Shown here: positions 33,000 to 40,861 of the stretch, one piece after another
Numbering within the stretch: the first letter of the stretch is position 1
How the letters are laid out: each line of letters starts with the position of its first letter
Origin: an uncultured Myxococcales bacterium
GTDB taxonomy: Bacteria > Myxococcota_A > UBA9042
Length of the DNA stretch: 44,588 nucleotides
Direction: 5' to 3'
NCBI GenBank assembly: GCA_903924465.1
Contig: CAIYBN010000081.1
Span: 1 to 44,588, forward strand
Made by a program: the position numbers and the translations under genes
Notes under the pieces: generated by a model
Seen by the model: only the letters and a program-made list of their open reading frames with translations
Database searches by the model: none
What the model was told of the DNA's origin: nothing

Positions 33000-34393
33000 A
33001 TGCCCGGTGCGCGACCGTCGTTTGTCGGGCCACCGTAGGGCGCGATCCACGCCGCGTGCGAGGCCGGACGACCGGTGCGGAAGGAACGGACTGTCTGGCC
33101 ATCGGACACGTAGAGCGTTCCGTCCGGTCCCAATACCGGCGACGGCCGGACACCCGCGTTCAACCACTTGCCCAGCGTCAGGAATTCGTTGCTGGAGACT
33201 TCGCCCGCAGCCGCGTCGTACTGGGCAAAGCCAAGCAACTGACCGTTCTTGTCCAGCGCAACCACCGCGCCATCGCTGGCCACGTAGAGGGTGCCGTCCT
33301 GGGCGATGACTGGCCGGCCAGCCGGGTGGTGCCGCGTCGTGGTCTTGTCGACCATGTTCTGGCTGCCGGGAATCAACAGCTTCGCGCCGGAAATCGAGAC
33401 GTCGACGTTGTCAAAACCGTCATAGGTCCAGCGCGAAGCGCCGGTCTTGGCGTCGATCGCATAGAGTGGATCGATCGGCTTGCTCTGACGTGTTTCCCAG
33501 ACCGGAAAATAGACCGTGTCGGTGCCGACCGTCGGCGCTGCAGCGACCGTGCAGTTGCCGCAATCGGGGCGGAAGGTCCAAGCGATGTCGCCACCGTTGT
33601 TGACGCGCCGCAAAACATGGCTGTCCTGACCGCTGGCTGTGCCCGTGACGATGTACGTCTCGCCGCTGCCACCGGGTGCGAGATCGACGATGCCGGCGGG
33701 CTCATCCAAGCGCCACAGCTCTTTGCCAGTGGCATCTTCGGCGACCAACGTCGTGAACATCGGCACTTGCGCCATCGAATCACGGCCGTTGGGTGTGCTG
33801 AGGTAGCGAACGGTGCCGTCGGCGGCAATCACCGCGGGTGAAGCGCCCTCGTGCACGGAAGTTGCGGAGCCATCGCTGGACTTCACGCGCCAAACAGTTG
33901 CACCGCTGCCCCCGTCATTCGTCGCGACAAAGACCGAATCACCGGCGATTGCGGCGGGCGTTCCAACGGGCGAGCCGGCGAGTTGCGCAGTCCAACGCAG
34001 GGTCCGGGTCGTTGGGTCATAGGCTTGCAGCGTCGTCCCGCCGTCCTTGCCGGAAAGCAAAAAGATGCCGCCCGTCGCATCTGCGGACGGAACCGCAACC
34101 GTGCCGGGCGCCTGTACCAGCGTCGCAATGCGGCCATCTGGTGCAATTTCAACGAGATTGGTATGGCCGGCAACGAGCAGACGACCGTCGGAGACCGCGA
34201 CGGGCGGCCACGAGATGCCTTGGCTTTGCACGTTGGTCACGTAACCGCGACTGCCGAACGTGCCGCAAACCGTCACGCCGTCCTGGGTGGAGCAAACATC
34301 CGGGCTGCCGCACGCGCCGAGCGCAACGCCGACCAAGCCGGCAGAGGCGCCGTGCAGAAGTTGCTTGAACGTAAACAGATTTTTGGCGTCCAT
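32996..34393 (-). CDS. PQQ-like beta-propeller lipoprotein
   Basis: A 465-residue lipoprotein. The ATG at 34393 has a GGAGGG ribosome-binding site; a GTG lies one codon upstream. The N-terminus MDAKNLFTFKQLLHGASAGL runs into VGVALGACGS, with lipobox LGAC. The body consists of repeated strands with the PQQ/BamB-like pattern: GRLLVAGHTNLVEIAPDG, GGTTLQAYDPTTRTLRWTAQ, DPLYAIDAKTGASRWTYDGF, DGTLYVASDGAVVALDKNGQ and DGTLYVSDGQTVRSF. This gives at least six blades. One Cys pair (DCGNC) and two more near the N-terminus probably form disulphides. A BamB-like scaffolding role is possible but not shown. Confidence 0.87.
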   Translation of the reverse strand: MDAKNLFTFKQLLHGASAGLVGVALGACGSPDVCSTQDGVTVCGTFGSRGYVTNVQSQGISWPPVAVSDGRLLVAGHTNLVEIAPDGRIATLVQAPGTVAVPSADATGGIFLLSGKDGGTTLQAYDPTTRTLRWTAQLAGSPVGTPAAIAGDSVFVATNDGGSGATVWRVKSSDGSATSVHEGASPAVIAADGTVRYLSTPNGRDSMAQVPMFTTLVAEDATGKELWRLDEPAGIVDLAPGGSGETYIVTGTASGQDSHVLRRVNNGGDIAWTFRPDCGNCTVAAAPTVGTDTVYFPVWETRQSKPIDPLYAIDAKTGASRWTYDGFDNVDVSISGAKLLIPGSQNMVDKTTTRHHPAGRPVIAQDGTLYVASDGAVVALDKNGQLLGFAQYDAAAGEVSSNEFLTLGKWLNAGVRPSPVLGPDGTLYVSDGQTVRSFRTGRPASHAAWIAPYGGPTNDGRAPGM

Positions 34394-34477
34394 CACAAAC
34401 CCTCCGGCGGAGCGGGGACTCCGCGCATTGTGCCAAGGTAGCCAACTCCGCGCCCCACCGCAAGGGGCAAGATTTTA

Positions 34478-34615
34478 GACATGACGATCTGATTCCAACA
34501 CCAAATTTCGTCGCTCAGACCTGTTGCATTTCGGACTGGATCCGCGAGCGTGCACCTCCGGTGGCACGCCGCGGATGAAGAAGGTTTGATCTCGAACTTC
34601 GGTCGGAGTGTATAG
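34478..34615 (+). repeat. Dispersed ~137-bp repeat, copy D
   Basis: Begins ACATGACGATC and ends GGTCGGAGTGTATAG, just before the murJ stop codon. It points toward the 3' end of murJ, so unlike copies A-C it is not upstream of a codirectional gene. It is nearly identical to copy B from GCATTTCGGACTGGATCCGC onward, including the complete hairpin. TTGATC at 34586-34591, 17 bp, TGTATA at 34609-34614. The rest of the gap 34394-34621 has a small GCCCC/GGGGC stem at 34452-34468 but no convincing terminator for either strand. Confidence 0.92.
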
Positions 34616-34621
34616 AAGAAT

Positions 34622-36229
34622 TCAAAGAGCCTTGCGAGGACGGAGACGCGCGGCGATGGGCTGCAAACGGCGCGGCAATCCTGGCATGTCGACCAGCGCG
34701 CCCACGACCACGAGAACGACCAGCCAAACCAGCCCGCACACAATGGTTTCCACCCAATGCAGCGCTCGGGGCTGCGCAAGGAACGCCCAATGTGCGTCGT
34801 TCAGGAGGCGATCGACGCATGCGACGGCCGCGCCGGCAGTGATAGCCACGAAGAGCGCGCGGCCCACACCCGAAAGTAGCGCGCGAACGTCCAATCCAAG
34901 ACGCCAGCGCGCCAGGAGCAGCAGCGACAACGCTTGCGCCGTCATGCCGATCGTCGCCGAGGCGCCCAAACCGGCAATACCCCAACGCGTGGAAGCCGAA
35001 TAGACGGGCAGCATCGCGAGCGTCACGACGGTGCTGGCGATCATCGGCCGCCACGTGTCGCCGGTGGCATAGAACGCCCGCGCCAGCATCGCTTGACCAC
35101 CCCACGCGGCAATGCCGACGCTCAGCGGCACCAGCGCAGACGCTGCCGCGAGGGTGTCACGCTCTCCGAACTTTCCGTATTCAAAAAGGATCCCGACGAT
35201 CGGCGCGGGCAGCACCACCAGGAATACCGAGAGGACCAGCGACAGCCCCAGCACGGCGGCCAGCGACTTGCCCAGCACCAGGGCCATTTCCTGCCGCGCA
35301 CCATCGGCATGCAGCCGCGCCAGGTAGGTACCGGTCGCCTGCCCCGCGGCTTGGCCCAGCAGACCAATCGGCACCAGCATCACCTTGCGGGCTGCGTTCA
35401 ACCAGGAAATCGAGCCAGGCGCCAGCGACGAGCCGAATTTGCGCCCCAGCCATTCGTCCACCGTCGTCAGGCTCACGCCAACCATCAGCGGCAAAGCTGT
35501 CCACAGAAACGCCTTCATCTCCGGGTCCGTTGGGCGCCAGATGGGCCGCCAGGTCAGCCGTCCGCGCGCGGAGAGTGCCGGCGCCACAAGTCCACCGATC
35601 AGCGCGCCGGCCAAAGCGCCCCAGGAGAATCCGGAAATCTGGCCCGTACGCGCACCAATGAGGCCGCCGGTGATGATGCCGAGATTGTAAAGAAGTGGTG
35701 TCATCGCCATCGCGCGAAACGACTGACGTGCCAACAGGCTGGCCTGGATCAAACCGCCCGAGAGAAAAAACAGCTGCGCGGGGAGCACGATGCGCGTCAA
35801 GTGCACCGTCTGGGCGATCTGCGCGTCGTTGAAGCCGTCAAACCACGCGCGGAGGATCGGCTCGGCGAGGAGTTCACCCAGCACCACGCAGACGAGCGCG
35901 ACGGCGAGCATCGCGGTAAATACGACCGAAAACACCCGATTCGCGTGGCTGAGACCGTCCTGATCAGGCAGCGCTGTTCCTGACCGCTCGGCAGCGTAGA
36001 GCGCTGACATTCTTGGTAAAAGCGACACAGATAGCGCGCCTCCGGCCAGCAGGTAGTTGATCATGTCCGGCAGCGTAAAGGACGCTTGATAGACGTCGGT
36101 CGCACCGGTCGCGCCGAATTCGTAGTTGATCAACCAGTCCCGGCCATAGCCCAAAACCCGCGAGAGCAGACTCGAAATCGCCAGAAGCAACGTGACAGCG
36201 CGGATTCGCAGGGTCAGATCGTCGGGCAC
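34622..36229 (-). CDS. murJ: Lipid II flippase MurJ (MviN)
   Basis: A 535-residue inner-membrane protein that flips lipid II for peptidoglycan synthesis. About 14 hydrophobic spans can be counted. Family signatures are SSLLSRVLGYGRDWLINYEF (first helix and RVLGxxRD), GATDVYQASFTLPDMINYLL and GALSVSLLPRMS at the N-terminal lobe, with ALVPLSVGIAAWGGQAMLAR and RAFYATGDTW in the C-terminal lobe. I choose the GTG at 36229 because GGGGAGG lies five bases upstream; an ATG at 36250 would add seven residues. The gene is divergent from uppP, whose product recycles the same lipid carrier, a functional match. Confidence 0.95.
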   Translation of the reverse strand: MPDDLTLRIRAVTLLLAISSLLSRVLGYGRDWLINYEFGATGATDVYQASFTLPDMINYLLAGGALSVSLLPRMSALYAAERSGTALPDQDGLSHANRVFSVVFTAMLAVALVCVVLGELLAEPILRAWFDGFNDAQIAQTVHLTRIVLPAQLFFLSGGLIQASLLARQSFRAMAMTPLLYNLGIITGGLIGARTGQISGFSWGALAGALIGGLVAPALSARGRLTWRPIWRPTDPEMKAFLWTALPLMVGVSLTTVDEWLGRKFGSSLAPGSISWLNAARKVMLVPIGLLGQAAGQATGTYLARLHADGARQEMALVLGKSLAAVLGLSLVLSVFLVVLPAPIVGILFEYGKFGERDTLAAASALVPLSVGIAAWGGQAMLARAFYATGDTWRPMIASTVVTLAMLPVYSASTRWGIAGLGASATIGMTAQALSLLLLARWRLGLDVRALLSGVGRALFVAITAGAAVACVDRLLNDAHWAFLAQPRALHWVETIVCGLVWLVVLVVVGALVDMPGLPRRLQPIAARLRPRKAL

Positions 36230-36278
36230 ACGCACCTCCCCGCGGAGCATAACGGCTGTTGGGCAATGCACCAGTTCC

Positions 36279-36306
36279 TTGCCAATCATTGGAATTCCGG
36301 TACACC
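36279..36306 (+). promoter_or_regulatory. Putative promoter for uppP
   Basis: TTGCCA (36279-36284), 16 bp, TACACC (36301-36306). The predicted start of transcription is at or next to the ATG at 36314, so the message would be leaderless, as also proposed for the gene at 15215. The 84-bp divergent region also serves murJ, for which TATGCT on the minus strand near 36250-36255 is a possible -10 box. Confidence 0.35.
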
Positions 36307-36313
36307 GTTGGGC

Positions 36314-37141
36314 ATGAATTTGATGCACGCGCTCATCTTGGGAATCGTGGAAGGGCTCACTGAGTTCATTCCTGTGTCATCGACGGGACACCTGATTCTG
36401 GTTGGCCAGGCACTCGGTCTGGGACAAACGCCGGAGTCCAAGGCGGCCATCGACGCGTTTGACATTGTGATCCAAGCGGGCGCGTGGCTGGCGTGCGTGC
36501 TGTACTACGCGCCGCTCCTGCTGACCCGCCTGCAAGGGCTGCGGTCAACGGATCCGGTTGCCAGGCAGCTTGCTCACCGCCTGTTCCTGTCCATGGCGAT
36601 CGCGTTTGTGCCGATCGCGGTGATTGGCAAGCTGGCCGGAAAGGCCATCAAGCACGCGTTGTTCCACCCGATTCCGGTCGCCGTGGCGCTGGCTCTCGGT
36701 GGAATGCTGATGATTTTCGCGGAACGCTTCGCCAAGCGGCGCTCGACGGGCCAGCGTCTGGATGATCTGCGGCTGCCAACTGCGCTGACTGTGGGTCTGG
36801 CCCAGTGCGCGGCGCTGATTCCGGGGACATCGCGGTCCATGGCGACGATTCTGGGCGGCTTGTTCGCCGGCCTGAACATGCGTGCCGCAGCCGATTTCTC
36901 CTTCCTGCTGGCGGTGCCGGTACTTGGCGCCGCGACGGCGTACGAACTGCTCAAAGAGTGGCATGTGCTTTACGCAGGCATCGGCCTGTTGCCGATGACC
37001 ATTGGCCTGATTGCCAGCTTTCTGGTCGGCCTGGCTTCGATCGCCGGCTTTCTGAACCTGCTGGACCGCATCGGCTTGTGGCCTTTTGGCGTCTACCGCA
37101 TCCTGTTGGCGATCGTCGTGGTCGCGGTAACGCAGGGCTAG
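36314..37141 (+). CDS. uppP: Undecaprenyl-diphosphate phosphatase UppP (BacA)
   Basis: A 275-residue inner-membrane enzyme that dephosphorylates undecaprenyl diphosphate, regenerating the lipid carrier for peptidoglycan and surface glycans. The two catalytic inverted-repeat motifs are intact: ILGIVEGLTEFIPVSSTGHL (glutamates and Ser-Thr-Gly-His) and ALIPGTSRSMATILGGLFAG (PGxSRS-type with Arg). Seven or eight membrane spans are visible. The start MNLMHALILG matches the family N-terminus. It is in line with coaB after 9-27 bp. Confidence 0.97.
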   Translation: MNLMHALILGIVEGLTEFIPVSSTGHLILVGQALGLGQTPESKAAIDAFDIVIQAGAWLACVLYYAPLLLTRLQGLRSTDPVARQLAHRLFLSMAIAFVPIAVIGKLAGKAIKHALFHPIPVAVALALGGMLMIFAERFAKRRSTGQRLDDLRLPTALTVGLAQCAALIPGTSRSMATILGGLFAGLNMRAAADFSFLLAVPVLGAATAYELLKEWHVLYAGIGLLPMTIGLIASFLVGLASIAGFLNLLDRIGLWPFGVYRILLAIVVVAVTQG

Positions 37142-37168
37142 CGGGCCTCCATGCAGGTGGAAACCAAC

Positions 37169-37951
37169 ATGGTTCGACGGATGCGCATCGTTCTCACGGC
37201 TGGCGGCACGCGCGAGCCCATCGATGACGTGCGGTTTGTGTCCAATGCCGCGACCGGTGGCCTGCCTGCAGCCATCGCCGACGTCCTGCTCGAGGCGGGG
37301 CACGAAGTCCACTACATCCACGGTCCTGGTGCGCTTCTGCCGGGGCACGCAACGCTGAACCTTGATTTGACGGCAATTTCCGCGGACGCGCTGCAGGCAA
37401 ATGTCACCACGTGGCTGACCGCAACGCTGGCACGCCAGGCAGCGCTGTCCCGGGGCCACTTGACACTGCATCCGATCCAAACCGCAACGGAGGTCGCGGA
37501 ATTGCTGCGGACGCTCTGCCTGCGCCTTCAGCCCGACGCGGTGGCGTGTGCGATGGCCGTGGCGGATTTTGCGCCGCTGCCGACCGCCGGTAAGCTGAGC
37601 TCCCGTCAGGCGAATTTGGTGCTGGACATGGCGGCGACGCCCAAGGCCATCGACGGGGTCAAGCCCTCCGCGCCGCAGACGTGTCTGCTCGGCTTCAAGC
37701 TGCTGAGTGGCGCGACGGAGGCGCAGCTGTGCGAGGCGGCCGATCGGCAGATCGCGCGCGCCGGATCGAATCTGGTTTTCTGCAATGACATGAATGACTT
37801 GCGCAACGGACTGCGGCGCGGATTGCTCGTCGGCGCGGGCGGCCACGTGCGTGCGCGCCTGGACGGCGGCCGCGGAGAGCTGGGGCTGCAAGCGCTTGCG
37901 CGGGCGATCGTCGCTGCCTGGCTGCCGCTGCCGCTGCCGAATTCAGTGTGA
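37169..37951 (+). CDS. coaB: Stand-alone phosphopantothenate-cysteine ligase (CoaB-like)
   Basis: A 260-residue enzyme adding cysteine to phosphopantothenate in coenzyme A synthesis. The NTP/substrate domain is seen in MRIVLTAGGTREPIDDVRFV followed by SNAATGGLPAA, EVHYIHGPGA, ACAMAVADFAPLPTAGKLSS (the conserved VADF/K region), LLGFKLLSGA and NLVFCNDMND. The CoaC decarboxylase domain that is fused in most bacteria is absent, so this belongs to the mono-functional type. The start is not settled: ATG 37151, 37169 and 37181 are in frame, and 37169 has an AGGTGG ribosome-binding site eight bases upstream. It overlaps the amidase gene tail to tail by nine bases. In the window it sits among cell-wall genes. 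Confidence 0.88.
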   Translation: MVRRMRIVLTAGGTREPIDDVRFVSNAATGGLPAAIADVLLEAGHEVHYIHGPGALLPGHATLNLDLTAISADALQANVTTWLTATLARQAALSRGHLTLHPIQTATEVAELLRTLCLRLQPDAVACAMAVADFAPLPTAGKLSSRQANLVLDMAATPKAIDGVKPSAPQTCLLGFKLLSGATEAQLCEAADRQIARAGSNLVFCNDMNDLRNGLRRGLLVGAGGHVRARLDGGRGELGLQALARAIVAAWLPLPLPNSV

Positions 37952-38755
37952 CCCCGGCTTGCGCGCCGCCTCTTCCGCGACCAGTTGCCGGTCCAACGTT
38001 TGCATCGCCAGCAGGATCGCCGCGCCGAACTGGCTGTGCGTCCGCTCCTCCAGCAACGTCCGCGCCTCGCCCAATTGCGTGATGTAGCCCACTTCCAGCA
38101 CGACCGCCGGCATCCGCGCTTCTTTCAGCACGCCGAACGGCGCCTGCCGGACCCCGCGAAATCGCGCGCGCGGCCGCACACGTTGCAGCCCATCGGCGAT
38201 CGCAACCGCCCAATCCTGCGAGCGATGGAGCGCCGTTGCCTGATCCATCTCCGAGACAATGGAGCTGACCGACCATGGCAACAACGCCGTCGGCAGATCC
38301 GGCGCGATACCTTCCTCGCGCTCGATCAACTGCCGCACCGTCTCCGCGCTGGCATCGGCGGCAAGGAAGAACACCTCCATCCCGGTCGCTTCGCCCGTTT
38401 CATGGGCGTTGGTGTGGATGCTGACAAACGCGTCGCCTTGCCAGAGGTTGGCCTTCCGCGGCCGCTCGCGCAGCTCAATCGCCACGTCGGTTTCGCGCGT
38501 CAATCGCACTTCGGCGTCGCTGTGCTTCCTGACAAACTCCGCGACATGTTTGGCGATTTCCAGCGTCAGCGCCTTCTCACGCACGCCCGCCGCACCGAGC
38601 GCGCCCAGATTCTCGCCACCGTGGCCAGGATCCAAAATCAGGCGATGAATCCGCTGCAGGTGCAAGGGCTTGGGAAACAGCGCGGCGCTCGGATCGGGCT
38701 TGACCGGCACCACCGGCAGGAGCAGAGACAGGAGGATGGCAAGCAGCGTCGGCAT
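37943..38755 (-). CDS. N-acetylmuramoyl-L-alanine amidase (Amidase_3, AmiC-like)
   Basis: A 270-residue exported zinc amidase cleaving the lactyl-Ala bond in peptidoglycan. A signal peptide (MPTLLAILLSLLLPVVPVKP) is followed directly by the catalytic domain with the metal ligands in ILDPGHGGENLGALG (His, Glu) and FVSIHTNAHE (His), plus the catalytic Glu in VVLEVGYITQLGEARTLLEE. The AMIN and cell-wall-binding domains are absent, so localisation must rely on other factors. The GTG at 38758 immediately precedes the ATG chosen. It converges with coaB. Confidence 0.94.
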   Translation of the reverse strand: MPTLLAILLSLLLPVVPVKPDPSAALFPKPLHLQRIHRLILDPGHGGENLGALGAAGVREKALTLEIAKHVAEFVRKHSDAEVRLTRETDVAIELRERPRKANLWQGDAFVSIHTNAHETGEATGMEVFFLAADASAETVRQLIEREEGIAPDLPTALLPWSVSSIVSEMDQATALHRSQDWAVAIADGLQRVRPRARFRGVRQAPFGVLKEARMPAVVLEVGYITQLGEARTLLEERTHSQFGAAILLAMQTLDRQLVAEEAARKPGSH

Positions 38756-38932
38756 CACCCGCGGACGGTAACGCGGCGTGACGGTGTGTCAAGGCGAAGC
38801 CCCATTCGGCCGCGGCGGATGTGACAGTGGGTGCCATTCTGCGGCCGATGCAGTAGCCTTGCCTGGCAGAACCGCGGCTCGCGCGTTTGACCTTTTGGCA
38901 GTGGCCGTGTCCATTGCTACGGGAGAAAGCGC

Positions 38933-39583
38933 ATGGACGCGGTCTGGTCACAACCGGTAGAAAACGTTACGACGGCGTACACGAACGTACGTTTGCAACG
39001 GATCGCCATGACCTCATCGTCCGACGGGCATCTCACGGACCGCGACGCGGTGGCGGCAACCGAGTCAGAGCTGCTGGAACGGCTGCGTGCGGGTGATCGT
39101 CAGGCTTTTTCCCTGTGGGTTGCGGAGCATCAACGGCAGCTGTTCGCTGTCGTGTGGCGCTACGTCAAGAACGATTCGGACGCGCAGGATGTCGTGCAAG
39201 CGGCGTTCATCCGCGCTTGGCAAGGACTGCCGACCTTTCGCGGCGATTCCAGCCTGCGCACCTGGCTCTACCGGATTGCGATCAACCTGGCGCTCAATCA
39301 CACGCGCGACGCGCGCGGACGGCCAAGTGGCGAGATTCCTGAACACACAGCAAGCCCGGACTTGCCCGCCGTGGCGCGTCTGGAGGAACTGGAAATGCAG
39401 GAGCGCCTGAGCGCCGCGGTGGCGGAGCTGCCGAAAAAGCAGCGCCTGGTCGTGGAGTTGCGGGTGCAGCAGGACATGTCCTTTCGCGAAGTGGCGGACG
39501 TCGTCGAGTCGACGGAAGACAGTGCGAAAGCGAATTTTCATCACGCGATCAAAAGATTGCGTACTTTGTTGACGGAACCATAG
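38933..39583 (+). CDS. ECF-family RNA polymerase sigma factor
   Basis: A 216-residue alternative sigma factor. Region 2 is seen in FSLWVAEHQRQLFAVVWRYV and SDAQDVVQAAFIRAWQGLPT, including the RNAP-contact and -10 recognition helix; region 4 is the VAELPKKQRLVVELRVQQDM and SFREVADVVESTEDSAKANF helix-turn-helix. The start at ATG 38933 has a clear GGGAG ribosome-binding site and gives an N-terminus longer than usual; ATG 39008 gives a typical 191-residue ECF but a poor site. The next gene encodes a zinc-finger anti-sigma, 45 bp away, which is the usual pairing. A possible promoter upstream (GTGCCA at 38832, TAGCCT at 38855) is weak. Confidence 0.94.
   Translation: MDAVWSQPVENVTTAYTNVRLQRIAMTSSSDGHLTDRDAVAATESELLERLRAGDRQAFSLWVAEHQRQLFAVVWRYVKNDSDAQDVVQAAFIRAWQGLPTFRGDSSLRTWLYRIAINLALNHTRDARGRPSGEIPEHTASPDLPAVARLEELEMQERLSAAVAELPKKQRLVVELRVQQDMSFREVADVVESTEDSAKANFHHAIKRLRTLLTEP
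38984..38993. promoter_or_regulatory. Perfect palindrome at the start of the sigma gene
   Basis: AACGTACGTT is a perfect 10-bp palindrome lying between the two possible start codons of the sigma gene (38933 and 39008). It follows AAAACGTTACGACGGCGTAC, which has the flavour of an ECF promoter. If translation begins at 39008 this would be an autoregulatory region; if at 38933 it is coding sequence. Confidence 0.25.
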
Positions 39584-39628
39584 GCGCAGCTGTCCCCACC
39601 GGTCGGACAGCTGCAAATCGAGGACATC

Positions 39629-40237
39629 ATGGCAACGGACATCCATTCAACCCATCGGCCCCCGGAGGACCAACTGCCGCCGGCGTGCCAACCGGTGGCT
39701 GAGCTGCTGGCGGCGTGGGTCGACGGCGGGTTGCACGGCGACGAAGCGCGTCTGGTGACACGGCACGTGGCGCAATGCCAGCGGTGCGAAGAGGAATCTC
39801 AGGCATTGCGGGAAGTCCTGGCGGCGCTGCATGCGGCCAGCGCCCACGAGACGACGTGCGACCGCAGTCCGGAGTTTTGGCAGACGATGGCCGCCAACAT
39901 CGACGCCGCGATTGCGCATACGCCACAGGTGACGGCAGCGATGGAGGCATCCCATGTCATCGCGCTGCCGGTCAAGCGCTGGCGGACGGTTGCGTGGGCG
40001 GTGAGTGGCGCGATGGCGGCAGCCGTGCTTGCTGTGGTTGCGGTGCAGCTGTCGGCCGATGCGCCGCGCCAGCAGCCAACGGTGGCGGCAGCGCCGGATT
40101 GGACGGATGCGCTCCAAGCGCGGATGTCCATCGAGGACGATCCGGCCTCCGGCGATAGTGATCCCATCGACGATCTGGAAGATCTGAATGACGACGAAGT
40201 ACAGGAACTGACAGCGCAACTGGGCGAGGAGGGTTAG
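39629..40237 (+). CDS. Zinc-finger anti-sigma factor with one membrane span
   Basis: A 202-residue protein holding the adjacent ECF sigma factor inactive. The ZAS-like domain is at the N-terminus: VTRHVAQCQRCEEES with H-x3-C-x2-C, the zinc-binding signature of anti-sigma factors. A single transmembrane helix VAWAVSGAMAAAVLAVVAVQ follows at about 128-147, then a short periplasmic tail rich in Asp/Glu that ends ELTAQLGEEG. The ribosome-binding site is GAGG. The next gene starts three bases after its stop, so the three genes form an operon. The periplasmic tail is the likely sensing or proteolysis region. Confidence 0.92.
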   Translation: MATDIHSTHRPPEDQLPPACQPVAELLAAWVDGGLHGDEARLVTRHVAQCQRCEEESQALREVLAALHAASAHETTCDRSPEFWQTMAANIDAAIAHTPQVTAAMEASHVIALPVKRWRTVAWAVSGAMAAAVLAVVAVQLSADAPRQQPTVAAAPDWTDALQARMSIEDDPASGDSDPIDDLEDLNDDEVQELTAQLGEEG

Positions 40238-40240
40238 CCG

Positions 40241-40861
40241 ATGATACCCCTGCCCTTTCGCCAACGTCTGTTCGGCGTGTGTTTGAGCGTGCTGACAGTG
40301 CCACTTGCCGCGGGCGCGCAGACGCCCATGACGCAACCGCTGACGGCGCCGCCGCAGGCTGGGCCGACGCTGCGCAACGCCCCGCGCGAGGTGACGCACC
40401 AGCCGCATACCGCCGTGCAGCAGCCCAAGACGCCAGCCGCAGCGGCCGAGGCGCGGACAAAGCTGCGCGAAAAGATTCGGGCGATCCGCAACCGCAAGCT
40501 GGCGGAGGTCATCCAGCCGGATCCGGCGACCATGTTGAAGCTCGCCGAGATTGCCGAGAAGGTCGAGGAGCAGTTGGAACAGACGCGTCAGCAGGCGCAG
40601 ACGACGCGCAAGGACCTGTTGAAAGCCACGCAGGCGCCGAAGCCCGATGAGGCCAACGTGTCGCGGTTGACGCAGCAGCTGATTGCGCAACGCGTGAAGC
40701 TGCAGGAAATCGAGGCGGCGCGCGAAGCGGCGGTGCGCGGGGTGCTGAAGCCCGTGGAGTTCGCCAAGCTGGTGCTGGCATGGCCGAAGATCAACCGCGA
40801 AATTCGCCAGGAAATCTACCGCGTGCTGCTGAAGAAGGCCGCGCGGGACGACGACATCTAG
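40241..40861 (+). CDS. Periplasmic Spy/CpxP-like or heavy-metal-sensor-like protein
   Basis: A 206-residue exported protein. Signal peptide MIPLPFRQRLFGVCLSVLTV ends near GAQT. The mature part starts with a Pro/Gln-rich linker, then long helices dominated by Lys, Gln and Glu (RTKLREKIRAIRNRKLAEVI, KVEEQLEQTRQQAQTTRKDL) arranged as in Spy/CpxP/periplasmic heavy-metal-sensor proteins. No LTxxQ motif typical of CpxP is clear. In the operon it follows the sigma and anti-sigma genes and could be the envelope-stress effector or sensor. It overlaps the tail of the convergent gene by four bases. Confidence 0.75.
   Translation: MIPLPFRQRLFGVCLSVLTVPLAAGAQTPMTQPLTAPPQAGPTLRNAPREVTHQPHTAVQQPKTPAAAAEARTKLREKIRAIRNRKLAEVIQPDPATMLKLAEIAEKVEEQLEQTRQQAQTTRKDLLKATQAPKPDEANVSRLTQQLIAQRVKLQEIEAAREAAVRGVLKPVEFAKLVLAWPKINREIRQEIYRVLLKKAARDDDI

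Noticed and set aside
34452..34480. Rho-independent terminator (GCCCC stem with AAGATTTT)
   Set aside because: The stem is only five base pairs, the T-run is weak and there is no plus-strand gene to terminate.
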